Below, piece by piece: positions 1-6,510 of a DNA stretch of 7,850 nucleotides. Position 1 is the stretch's first letter; every line of letters starts with the position of its first letter. The position numbers were made by a program, and so were the translations under genes. The notes below the pieces were generated by a model, which saw only the letters and a list, made by a program, of their open reading frames with translations, was not told where the DNA came from and ran no database searches. This DNA comes from Armatimonadota bacterium. Its GTDB lineage: Bacteria; Armatimonadota; Zipacnadia; Zipacnadales; UBA11051. The DNA is taken from positions 13,438-21,287 of the forward strand of contig DPJP01000069.1 of the NCBI GenBank assembly GCA_003542955.1, written 5' to 3'.

Positions 1-428
1 ACGCGAACGCCACCAGTGAGAACGATGGTGTCTCCGTCGACGATTCGCTCGCAGCGGCCGGAGGCCACGATGGGGCGGTAGTCCGTCACCTCGCGGACTC
101 TCGGGTCATCCCAGAAGCGCAGGCAATCGAGTGCTTCGAGACGGGTCGGGGCGCCGAGAACATCCAGCTCCAGGCAGGCGCCGGGGCCGACGCAGGTTAC
201 GTCAGTGCCTGCGGCCGTCGCGAGCGCGACACAGTCAAGCCGCTCGATGGAGATGGCTGGAAACCCCTCGAGCGCCCGCGCAGCCGCGTGTGGCGGGATG
301 ACGGCGACCGGGACCAGTGCGTACCCGGCCACACACAGGCATGGGAGATCGCGCGCAACGGACGCAAACCGCGCGATGCCGACCGCAAGACAGACGACAA
401 CAACCACGATGAGCACAGTGCGATGCAC
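1..428 (-). CDS. Membrane-anchored thermonuclease (SNase-domain) protein, 3' end cut by window edge
   Basis: The frame is open from a GTG at 428 to the left edge, giving 142 visible residues and no stop. Residues 5-19 (VLIVVVVVCLAVGIA) form a strong membrane anchor or uncleaved signal after a short HRT start, so the rest probably lies outside the membrane. Residues 30-126 are cysteine-rich (C30, C32, C66, C79, C85, C102, C126) and match no domain I recognise. Residues 126-142 (CERIVDGDTIVLTGGVR) match the first strand of staphylococcal-nuclease domains, whose VDGDT aspartate (here D133) is a calcium ligand; the remaining catalytic residues would lie beyond the window. An SNase domain would hydrolyse DNA or RNA with calcium. 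The GTG has a weak AGGA five bases upstream. The frame stays open further upstream, so other GTG or TTG starts are possible. A consensus promoter with a LexA-like box lies about 70 bases upstream. The family call is fairly firm; the start is uncertain. Confidence 0.75.
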   Translation of the reverse strand, partial: MHRTVLIVVVVVCLAVGIARFASVARDLPCLCVAGYALVPVAVIPPHAAARALEGFPAISIERLDCVALATAAGTDVTCVGPGACLELDVLGAPTRLEALDCLRFWDDPRVREVTDYRPIVASGRCERIVDGDTIVLTGGVR

Positions 429-495
429 GATGGTCCTGTCCAATGGGCGGGATTGCCTGGGCGCCTGCGACGACGCCTCACACACTGACACGTCG

Positions 496-524
496 AGTAT
501 AATCGAACATGTATTCGATGTCAA
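496..524 (-). promoter_or_regulatory. Consensus sigma70-type promoter for the SNase gene
   Basis: On the minus strand a perfect -35 hexamer TTGACA (524 to 519) is followed by a 17-base spacer and TATACT (501 to 496), five of six matches to the -10 consensus. Transcription would start near 489, leaving a leader of about 60 bases before the GTG at 428. It faces the SNase-domain gene, with nothing else between. It is the best promoter match I found in the window. The spacer holds an operator-like palindrome, so the promoter is probably repressible. Confidence 0.75.
502..519. promoter_or_regulatory. LexA-like (SOS box) operator inside the promoter spacer
   Basis: ATCGAACATGTATTCGAT has perfect outer arms, ATCGAA and TTCGAT, around six bases. 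The core TCGAACATGTATTCGA differs by one base (A for G in the right arm) from the TCGAAC-N4-GTTCGA pattern known for actinobacterial and Gram-positive LexA. It fills the spacer and touches the -35 hexamer, where a bound repressor would block polymerase. Seen: the palindrome and its placement. Inferred: that LexA is the binder. Another repressor with a palindromic site is the alternative. Confidence 0.5.
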
Positions 525-543
525 CCTACACCGAGGGCCGGTG

Positions 544-560
544 CGACGCCGACGGCGTCG
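544..560. repeat. Short hairpin just upstream of the SNase promoter
   Basis: CGACGCC and GGCGTCG form a perfect seven-pair stem with a three-base loop (GAC). It lies 20 bases upstream of the -35 hexamer. No T run follows on either strand, so it is not a standard intrinsic terminator. It may be only a by-product of high GC content. Confidence 0.45.
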
Positions 561-759
561 TGTGTGCCCACCGCCGCTGGAGACACCAGGCGGCCGCAGG
601 CCCGCGGCAGAAGACCGGCGGCGACCGCGAGAGCCCGGCACACGCAGACGCGTTGTGGACCAGAAGTGCACGGGGCGGCCGTGGGGCCTTTGCGCCTGCC
701 TGGGGCCGCACGGGTCGTACCCGCGCCATGCGCGGCGGCGATTGCCATCAATCCACAGA

Positions 760-775
760 CGCGGCGCGCGCCGCG
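760..775. repeat. 16-base perfect GC palindrome
   Basis: CGCGGCGCGCGCCGCG equals its own reverse complement and consists only of G and C. It lies in the gene-poor stretch. No function is recognised; chance formation is plausible in DNA this GC-rich. Confidence 0.45.
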
Positions 776-910
776 CTCCGGATAGGCCGCTCGGGGCGCA
801 GAAGGCCGGTGCTGCTGGAATGCCGTGCGGGCGGGTTGCCGGAGTGCGTGGGCCGGATGGTGCGCCTTTGATGGGCTCGGGTGGCGCCGGGGGCTGTGAC
901 TGCCATGCCG

Positions 911-928
911 TGGCGCCTGTGGGCGCCA
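911..928. repeat. Strong hairpin (TGGCGCC / GGCGCCA)
   Basis: A perfect seven-pair stem with a four-base loop (TGTG). Another copy of GTGGCGCC occurs 29 bases to the left, at 881-888. The hairpin lies about 145 bases past the stop of the distal methyltransferase, so it could end that transcript, but no T run follows on the minus strand. A Rho-independent role is not supported. Confidence 0.45.
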
Positions 929-1071
929 GCCGGCACAACAGATTATAACGCAAATTATGTTAACCTCGCGTGTGTACCGGGCTAACGCCCCCAGCGGCCC
1001 TCTCTCCGCCCCTGCGAGGCTCCTCCGCGCGCATACTGCATCTCAGCTCCTCCCTGATCCGGCCTGCAGAC

Positions 1072-1719
1072 CTACACGCGGGCCACGAGTATCTGGTAGG
1101 CGCCAAACGGGCCGGGAGCGTCGAGGCGTCGCAGAGCCGGCACCAGAAAGCCCGGCGTCCGGTTCTGGGTTATCATCCCGCTGGCGACGTGGTAACACAC
1201 ATGCAGCCCGCTGCCTTCGACGAGACGCGCCAGGTAGGCTCGGCTGAAGCGCGTCGCCCGTCGCTCGGCGGGTATCAACGCGGTGTACAAGAACATCGCG
1301 ATGTTCGCGCGGTTGGGTTCGATGAGGACGACGTAGGCTCGCGATGTGCGCTTCATTTCGCCGATGATGGCTGCAGGGTCGTCGGTGTGGTGCAGCAGGT
1401 TGGCGCACCAGACCACATCGAAGGAGTTGTCCGCGAACGGGAGCTGTGCGGCGTCGCCACAGACCCACGTCCCTTCTCCCCCGCGCCTCATCATGGCATC
1501 GGACAGATCAACTCCGACTGTGTAGCAGATGCGACGGAGCCAGTATGTGAATACCCCGTTGCCGCAGCCGACGTCCAGTATTGACATGTCAGGGCCGAGA
1601 GGCACGATGGAGCGGATTAGTTCAAGCTTTGGGGAGACATAAGCCTGCACGATCGGGTCCGTGGGTGTGCGGTAGTCGGCGTACTTGTCGAAGTACTCCT
1701 TGTCGCGGGTATCTCGCAC
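1072..1719 (-). CDS. Class I SAM-dependent methyltransferase (Methyltransf_11-like)
   Basis: 215 residues, a normal size for a stand-alone class I methyltransferase. The SAM-binding glycine loop is ILDVGCGNGVF (47-57). The acidic end of strand 2 is D71 in VGVDLS. CGDAAQLPFADNSFDVVW (87-104), then NLLHH near 107-111, is the usual post-I and motif IV pattern of UbiE/Methyltransf_11 enzymes. I chose the GTG at 1719 because GGAGG (1731 to 1727) sits seven bases upstream and the protein then begins directly at the fold. An upstream GTG at 1794 would add 25 unconserved-looking residues. It follows the GT39-like gene by 102 bases and is the last gene of the glycan cassette. The substrate is not readable; a sugar, lipid carrier or glycolipid acceptor is inferred from neighbours. 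Confidence 0.88.
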   Translation of the reverse strand: MRDTRDKEYFDKYADYRTPTDPIVQAYVSPKLELIRSIVPLGPDMSILDVGCGNGVFTYWLRRICYTVGVDLSDAMMRRGGEGTWVCGDAAQLPFADNSFDVVWCANLLHHTDDPAAIIGEMKRTSRAYVVLIEPNRANIAMFLYTALIPAERRATRFSRAYLARLVEGSGLHVCYHVASGMITQNRTPGFLVPALRRLDAPGPFGAYQILVARV

Positions 1720-1726
1720 AGTGGCG

Positions 1727-1731
1727 CCTCC
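1727..1731 (-). promoter_or_regulatory. Ribosome binding site fixing the GTG start of the distal methyltransferase
   Basis: GGAGG on the minus strand lies seven bases before the GTG at 1719. No comparable site precedes the longer GTG start at 1794, so this site decides the start. Confidence 0.7.
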
Positions 1732-1748
1732 GAACCGGAAAGTGACGA

Positions 1749-1776
1749 GGCCCGCCGGCGCGAAGCGCTCCGGGCC
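1749..1776. repeat. Two-tier hairpin between the GT39-like gene and the methyltransferase
   Basis: Outer arms GGCCCG (1749-1754) and CGGGCC (1771-1776) enclose an inner GCGC/GCGC stem (1758-1761, 1765-1768) with a three-base loop. It lies in the 102-base gap after the GT39-like stop and just before the next ribosome site. There is no T run, so it looks more like an RNA processing, attenuation or stability element than a terminator. Function is inferred only. Confidence 0.4.
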
Positions 1777-1821
1777 AGGGTGCTCGCATCCCACGACGGG
1801 GTGCGCCGGCTGTCACTCTGT

Positions 1822-3582
1822 CTACGGGATAGTACCTTCAGAACGCATCGCAGCGGGCTTGCTTGTCGCTGGCGCGGGGCGCGAAGCGGCAACGTCATAC
1901 ACCATTATTGTAGCGTTTTGCATACCTGGATACGACACTTCACCAAGCAATCGTGCGCCACCGATCTTCCCAAGCTGTCTCCAATAGTATCTAGTCGCAT
2001 CGTCTTGAGCCAGGACCAGTACTGAGGCCAGGCCTGCCGCCTGCGCCTCGCGGACCACGTCGGGAGGGTATGTCGCCCTGGCGCGATTCCCCCATTCCAG
2101 CCCGAGGGAGTAGGCAACATACGGCGCTTCCCTGAAGTTGACCGCCCCGAGCGGCCCGCGCACCCCTAAGGCGCCGATGGACTTGGTCAGCGGCCGCAAC
2201 CAATCTGTCTGGGCTGGGACGAAATTGTTGGCCAGGCGCTCGAATGTACCGCCCAGTGATGACCGAAAGACCGTCGCGACGGTCACGAGCGGAATGCTCG
2301 AAAGCAGCAGCACGCCCATGACGACCCAGTACGCTCTGCGCTGGGACTTGATCATCCCAGTCAGCCAGTCGGGGCAGGATCGTGCCAGGGCATCCGGGTA
2401 CTGGAAGAGCAGAACCAGGGCGAGCGGCATCAGCGGCCAGTAGTAGCGCGGAGCCGTGCAGAAGATGAGCGCATAGCCGCTTGCGTACACGGCGAGGGTG
2501 ACGATTGCCCAGGCTTGGCGGAAGCGCCATTGCCCCCAGCCGCTCAGGGTCAGCAGCCCGAGGAGTGACACCATGATAGCTGCAGAGAAGAGACCATCCT
2601 GATGCAAGAGCGCCAGGTAGTTGCGAATGACAGACAAGTTGACGGTAATGATCTTGAGCTGATGAACCAGGGCGTCGATGCTGTCAAATGGAGACCAGTA
2701 GAAGTACTTGTTGCCCTGGATCGTCGGATCGACCTGGATATGTGTTGGGATGATCCGGAATCCGGGGTCCGCGTGGAGGCCATACGTGTGGTCCGGCGCA
2801 ACGATGGCGTGGGCGATGTATGCGGTTGTGCTCACAGTGAATCGCCCGTACTTCCAACTCAGAGCACTTATCCACGGCGCAGCGAACACCAGTAGCCCTG
2901 CCAGCCAACAGGCGATTACCAATGCTCGTGGTCCTCGCTCCAGCTTGCCGGTCAGGCGGTGGAGCACGGCAGACACTGCATAGTGGGCGAGCACGAATGG
3001 CAGAGCATAGCTCTTTGCGAGGAAGGCTACCCCTGCCACAAGACCGCACGCAAACGCGCTTCGGGCGCGAGAGAGGACCCTAACATCAAATGCCGTGGCC
3101 ATATAGAGGGTAACGAAGACCGCCAGCAGGAGATCAGGGCTAATATGTGTCGTGGCGTACTGCAACGCCATGGCCGCGGCAGCGGCAGATGCGACAAGCG
3201 CGGTTGTCGTCAGCAGCCCAAGGCGCCGTGCGAGCCAATAGGTCGCCAGGGCAAGCGCCAGACCAGCGGTCCCGGTGACCACCTTGCAGGCCCACAGCAG
3301 ATCAACCTGGAGCCACACGAAAGGGACCAGGCACCACGAGAGCAGCGGTGACCAGTATCCGTTCACAGCGTGTGCGAAGTCTCCGACTGCCCAATACTGA
3401 GCAAGCTGTATATAGTAGAGGCCGTCGAGGTTGATCTGGTACCGACAGTGGGGCAGAATTGCTATGAAGGCGCACGTATAGACCACGCAGATGAGCGCCA
3501 ACCATGGAAGTGGATGTGGCTGAAAGACGGCCGCTTCCGCGTCAGTGCACTGCGCGCTCGGACTCGCTTGCTGTTCGGGCAT
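1822..3582 (-). CDS. Integral membrane GT-C glycosyltransferase (GT39/ArnT/PMT-like)
   Basis: 586 residues, mostly membrane-spanning up to about residue 437, followed by a soluble C-terminal tail. The first membrane segment (about 27-44) leads into an outside loop with NLDGLYYIQLA (51-61), whose D53 sits where GT-C enzymes carry their catalytic acid. THISPDLLL (145-153) and GLVAGVAFLAKSYALPF (180-196) are typical GT39-family stretches. Such enzymes take a sugar from a polyprenyl-phosphate donor on the outer face of the membrane and add it to a lipid, protein or glycan. The ATG at 3582 has AAGGA six bases upstream (3593 to 3589) and shares one base with the previous stop (TGATG). An upstream in-frame start would only add sequence overlapping the methyltransferase. 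The GT2 gene two places upstream is the natural donor-making partner. Acceptor and sugar are unknown. Confidence 0.85.
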   Translation of the reverse strand: MPEQQASPSAQCTDAEAAVFQPHPLPWLALICVVYTCAFIAILPHCRYQINLDGLYYIQLAQYWAVGDFAHAVNGYWSPLLSWCLVPFVWLQVDLLWACKVVTGTAGLALALATYWLARRLGLLTTTALVASAAAAAMALQYATTHISPDLLLAVFVTLYMATAFDVRVLSRARSAFACGLVAGVAFLAKSYALPFVLAHYAVSAVLHRLTGKLERGPRALVIACWLAGLLVFAAPWISALSWKYGRFTVSTTAYIAHAIVAPDHTYGLHADPGFRIIPTHIQVDPTIQGNKYFYWSPFDSIDALVHQLKIITVNLSVIRNYLALLHQDGLFSAAIMVSLLGLLTLSGWGQWRFRQAWAIVTLAVYASGYALIFCTAPRYYWPLMPLALVLLFQYPDALARSCPDWLTGMIKSQRRAYWVVMGVLLLSSIPLVTVATVFRSSLGGTFERLANNFVPAQTDWLRPLTKSIGALGVRGPLGAVNFREAPYVAYSLGLEWGNRARATYPPDVVREAQAAGLASVLVLAQDDATRYYWRQLGKIGGARLLGEVSYPGMQNATIMVYDVAASRPAPATSKPAAMRSEGTIP

Positions 3583-4316
3583 CAGGATTCCTTCCTGCCG
3601 ACCGCAAGCAGAGACAGGCCCACGGGCGGAGGAACCCACCTTTCCACGGCGGCGATGATCGGGACCAACCTGTCGAAAAGTCGGCACTGGCTGTCGTCAA
3701 AGCCGACGCACCGGCGGCGCCGGTTGAGCCACCAGCCGAATATGCCCGGCAAATTGACCCACCGGAGCCGCTCGACATCGAGGCCGGCGCTGAGCATCGC
3801 ACTCCGCAGGGCCCGCTTCGTGTAGCGCCTGAAGTGCCCATCGGCCGCGTCATGCGCCCCGTACAGCCAGGGATGTGCCGGGACGAACAGGAGCACCCGC
3901 CCGCCGGCTATCAGCATGTCTCGGAACCGCTCAAGGAGCGCGACGTCGTCCTCGATGTGCTCGAGAACGTTGACGCACACCACCGTGTCGATCCGCTCGG
4001 CGGCGAATGCCGTCACCTCAAGCGTGGCGAGGTCTCCCTGAACCACTCGCAGGTGTGCGTGCGTGCCCAACTCGCGGGTGACGATATCGCAGAAGTCCTG
4101 CCTGCGCTCATAGGCAATGACGACTTCCGCGTCGGGCAGGAGCAGTCTCGTGAGATTGCCGATTCCGCAGCCTGCGTCGAACACGCGGCACCCGACGTAG
4201 GGGGCCAGCAGGGCGTGTATCCATGCGTTGTAGGCCACGGCGGAACGCAGCGTATCCTGAATCGCGAGGGTCGCATCCGCGGCGCGGCCATCGCCATCAT
4301 CTGCCTGGTTCGTCAT
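3582..4316 (-). CDS. Class I SAM-dependent methyltransferase of a glycosyltransferase cassette
   Basis: 244 residues. The SAM loop is VFDAGCGIGN (45-54), and E70 in AYE ends strand 2 as the ribose-binding acid. VNVLEHIEDD (115-124) is the motif IV region. FVPAHPWLYGAHD (144-156), then GHFRRYTK (160-167), is a signature I associate with methyltransferases encoded next to GT2 polyprenyl-phosphate glycosyltransferases. That fits here: its ATG overlaps the GT2 stop by four bases (ATGA), and its own stop overlaps the GT39-like start by one base. No good ribosome site precedes the ATG, so it is probably translated by coupling to the GT2. It likely methylates a sugar or lipid-linked intermediate, or helps remodel one; the substrate is not readable. 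The fold assignment is firm. Confidence 0.9.
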   Translation of the reverse strand: MTNQADDGDGRAADATLAIQDTLRSAVAYNAWIHALLAPYVGCRVFDAGCGIGNLTRLLLPDAEVVIAYERRQDFCDIVTRELGTHAHLRVVQGDLATLEVTAFAAERIDTVVCVNVLEHIEDDVALLERFRDMLIAGGRVLLFVPAHPWLYGAHDAADGHFRRYTKRALRSAMLSAGLDVERLRWVNLPGIFGWWLNRRRRCVGFDDSQCRLFDRLVPIIAAVERWVPPPVGLSLLAVGRKES

Positions 4317-5512
4317 GGCGTATGCCCCCCCGTTCTCCGCAGGCGGCCCATCTGCTCAGGGAACAGCGATACCAGAAAGTCCAGGGCAGCGAAGCTCAGC
4401 AGGCTGAAAGCGAGCACCACCGCGAAGAGCCCGAAGAGCACCACACTCCAGTGCACGTACACATGGCCGGTGGAGAGGTATTGTAGAAGCGTATGACGGT
4501 TCGCGTAGACTCCCGCGACGAGGAGCACGACGGCCGAGGTCAGTGCCACCGAGGGGCGCGCGACCCGCTGCAGCAGGCGCGTCGGGCCCCCGTGATGTCG
4601 CTCGCGACCATTCAGAAGTGCCACCATCCGCTCGGCGAGCACCCCGGTCAACAGGAGCGACACTCCCGCCGCGGCGAACGCTGTGATACCTGCCAGGCGG
4701 TAGATCAGCCAGTCGTTGACATATCCCACGTGTATGTAGTTCACGATGAACCCGATGGTGTAGACAATCGCCAGCAGGCATAGCAGGACGCCTGGCACGC
4801 CGAGAAAACGTATCGGCCGGTATGTGAGGCCGATCTCGCCGATGACTCTGAGAAACCGCAGGCCATCGCGAATGACACTGAGCTTGCTGCGCCCAACTCT
4901 CTCGCTGTAGGGCATCGGGACTTCAACGATCTTCAGCGCCGGGTCCAGCGCCGCCCGGCAACTCATGGCGGGAGTGAAGTGCAGGCCGTCAGGCATCGGG
5001 TATAACGCATCCAGACATGACCTTCGCAGCACCCGCATGCCCGATGCGACATCGGTGAGCCGGTGATCGGAGAGACGGTTCACTATGGCTCGGAACAGGT
5101 GATTGCCTATCCTGCGGATGCGCGGCATCTCGCTGTCAGGCCCCATACGAGAGCCACAGCAGATGTCCGCGCCTTCGCCAAGGAGGTGACGGACCTGGGC
5201 CGCGAACTGGCGTGGGTCACAGGTGCCGTCGGCGTCCATGAATCCCAGCAGGTCGCCGGTGGCCACGTCGAATCCGTGCTTGATGGCGGCGCCGTAGCCG
5301 CGGTTCTGCTTGAGCACTTCGACGCGAACCTGCGGCTCGAAGCCCCTTGCAATCTCAACAGTCCTATCCGTTGAGCCGTCGGATACCAGGATGATCTCAA
5401 CATCGTCGACGCCTGACGCGATGATGTGATCGCGTGCGGCGATGGCCTGCGCCAACGTGCCCGCGATTGCCTGCTCCTCGTTCAGCGCAGGGATCACGAT
5501 GCTGAACTTCAT
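4313..5512 (-). CDS. Polyprenyl-phosphate-type family 2 glycosyltransferase with C-terminal membrane domain
   Basis: 399 residues. The GT-A catalytic domain comes first: FSIVIPALNEE (3-13), SDGSTDR (44-50), and the metal-binding DXD in DADGT (93-97). YSERVGRSKL (202-211) is the loop typical of dolichyl- or undecaprenyl-phosphate sugar synthases. Hydrophobic segments follow at about 237-259, 269-295, 321-337 and 354-384. Such enzymes move a sugar from a nucleotide donor to a lipid carrier on the cytoplasmic face. The ATG at 5512 was chosen because GGAGG (5522 to 5518) lies five bases upstream and MKFSIVIP is the usual family start; a longer frame to 5671 gives only low-complexity residues. It opens a coupled run with the methyltransferase and GT39-like gene. 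The 205 bases upstream (5513-5717) hold no gene and no convincing promoter, only a small CGGGC/GCCCG hairpin. Sugar identity is unknown. Confidence 0.92.
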   Translation of the reverse strand: MKFSIVIPALNEEQAIAGTLAQAIAARDHIIASGVDDVEIILVSDGSTDRTVEIARGFEPQVRVEVLKQNRGYGAAIKHGFDVATGDLLGFMDADGTCDPRQFAAQVRHLLGEGADICCGSRMGPDSEMPRIRRIGNHLFRAIVNRLSDHRLTDVASGMRVLRRSCLDALYPMPDGLHFTPAMSCRAALDPALKIVEVPMPYSERVGRSKLSVIRDGLRFLRVIGEIGLTYRPIRFLGVPGVLLCLLAIVYTIGFIVNYIHVGYVNDWLIYRLAGITAFAAAGVSLLLTGVLAERMVALLNGRERHHGGPTRLLQRVARPSVALTSAVVLLVAGVYANRHTLLQYLSTGHVYVHWSVVLFGLFAVVLAFSLLSFAALDFLVSLFPEQMGRLRRTGGHTP

Positions 5513-5717
5513 ACGGCCCTCCACAGAGTCCATGTCTGCGACGATCTGGGCCATCGGCCTTCGCCGCATGGCAAGCCGGCACCGCAGCCCTGTACGCCTA
5601 TCGGGGCGGGAGTGTTGATGCCTGCGTTGGCCGAACCCGGGCCCACAGCCCGCTCCGCCGGCCGTGCCCATGGCCTAAGGCGCTCAGAGCCGGGTAGCGG
5701 GTCCCACCGGGGCCGTC

Positions 5718-6509
5718 TCAGGCCTCGAAGGCCGCAAAACCGAGGTCCTCGCGCAGATAGCGGAGGTTATGGCGGCTGCTCTCCCGCGGGTCCAGGGAGG
5801 TGTAGTCGAGGTCGGTGACAACCCAGCCGTCGAAGCCGCCGTCCTGCAGCATCCCGGCGAGCGGCGGGAAGTCCACAATCCCACGCCCCAGTTCGATGAA
5901 GCGGCGCTCCGCGTCCAGGTCCTTGAAGTGCACGTAGTGCATCCGGTCGAGGTACTTCTCGAAGGTTGCCGGGATGTCGAAATCGCCGAGGGCCAACTGC
6001 GCGGTATCGGGGGTGCACTTGATGATGCCGGGGTCCGTGGCGGCCATGAGCGCGTCGAACTGAGCGGCATACTCGAAGATGGTGCCCCAGTGCTGGTGCC
6101 AGGTGCAGATGAGCCCGGCATCGACGATCCTCTGCCCCATCCGGTTGGCCTCCGCCGCGATGCTCTGTATGGTGTCGGCGTCGCGTTGGAGGGTAGTGCT
6201 GCCGCCGTCGAACACGATGTAGCCGCAGCCGATGGCGCCGCAGAAGTCGATGGTGGCGTCGACGGTGGAGCGCCAGTCGGCGATGGCGGCGTCATCGGCG
6301 AAGCTGCACGAGCAGTAGATGCCGCTGATGCCAAGCCCGATCTCACCGAGGTACCGGGCATAGGCGTCGGGATCTTCGTACGCATGCCTCAGCGTACCGG
6401 GGGACCACTCGAAGCCGCTCCAACCGCATGCTGCTATGTCACGGATGGCAGTGTCGGGGTCGATCTCCTGGCGCACGTAGGTCGCGGGATGGTATCCGAG
6501 GCGGATCAT
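5718..6509 (-). CDS. Sugar phosphate isomerase/epimerase, TIM barrel (IolE/IolI-like, AP_endonuc_2 family)
   Basis: 263 residues, normal for this family. The likely metal ligands, by family pattern, are E146 in HQHWGTIFE, D168 in CTPDTAQL, H194 in YVHFKD and D233 in WVVTDLD. The C-terminal stretch, from VDFPPL (212-217) through WVVTDLDYT to SSRHNLRYLRE (244-254), matches inosose dehydratase and related isomerases, where VDFPAL and a GWxVVExD block are usual. D233 stands where most relatives have Glu, a conservative change. The enzyme would isomerise, epimerise or dehydrate a sugar, inositol or sugar acid in the cytosol. The ATG at 6509 begins one base after the hydrolase stop (TGATATG), so the two are translated together. 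A longer frame to 6614 lies inside the hydrolase gene and is rejected. The exact substrate is unknown; hydroxypyruvate isomerase-like activity is an alternative. Confidence 0.88.
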   Translation of the reverse strand: MIRLGYHPATYVRQEIDPDTAIRDIAACGWSGFEWSPGTLRHAYEDPDAYARYLGEIGLGISGIYCSCSFADDAAIADWRSTVDATIDFCGAIGCGYIVFDGGSTTLQRDADTIQSIAAEANRMGQRIVDAGLICTWHQHWGTIFEYAAQFDALMAATDPGIIKCTPDTAQLALGDFDIPATFEKYLDRMHYVHFKDLDAERRFIELGRGIVDFPPLAGMLQDGGFDGWVVTDLDYTSLDPRESSRHNLRYLREDLGFAAFEA

Positions 6510-6510
6510 A

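Larger units (their letters stand above)
525..1071. other. Long gene-poor intergenic region upstream of the SNase promoter
   Basis: This GC-rich stretch lies between the end of the distal methyltransferase and the SNase promoter. Frames are open on both strands, but the translations are rich in Arg, Pro, Ala and Gly, lack recognisable domains, and have no credible ribosome sites, so I call none of them genes. It contains several short inverted repeats (544-560, 760-775, 911-928 and a weak GGGC/GCCC hairpin at 979-990) and one AT-rich island (941-964) with a TATAAT on the minus strand but no -35 partner. I recognise no tRNA or structured RNA family. A decayed gene or an untyped RNA cannot be excluded. 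Confidence 0.6.

Noticed and set aside
429..485. Longer N-terminus for the SNase protein (GTG or TTG starts up to 485)
   Set aside because: The frame is open, but none of these starts has a ribosome site, and the farthest sits at the predicted transcription start. Kept only as an alternative.
521..751. Minus-strand frames (62-76 residues) upstream of the SNase promoter
   Set aside because: Low-complexity Ala/Arg/Pro translations, mutually overlapping in different frames, ending at or inside the promoter.
509..871. Plus-strand frame of 120 residues starting just after a TATAAT
   Set aside because: Its ATG falls inside the LexA-like palindrome, there is no -35 or ribosome site, and the composition is noncoding-like.
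911..928. Intrinsic terminator for the glycan cassette
   Set aside because: The stem is strong, but no T run follows on the minus strand, and it is about 145 bases past the stop codon.
205..948. Long plus-strand open frame (247 residues) across the left region
   Set aside because: It runs antisense to the SNase gene and through the promoter. The translation is rich in Arg, Pro and Ala with no domain, and there is no ribosome site. It is a product of high GC content.
970..1584. Plus-strand frame of 204 residues
   Set aside because: It is the shadow of the clearly recognisable methyltransferase on the minus strand (SAM motif ILDVGCGNG).
3504..4496. Plus-strand frame of 330 residues
   Set aside because: Antisense to a methyltransferase with full motifs and to the ends of two glycosyltransferase genes; no recognisable domain.
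5513..5717. Promoter or small gene between the isomerase and the GT2 gene
   Set aside because: No paired -35/-10 hexamers and no frame with a credible start and protein-like composition were seen; in-frame upstream ATGs of the GT2 lack a better ribosome site.
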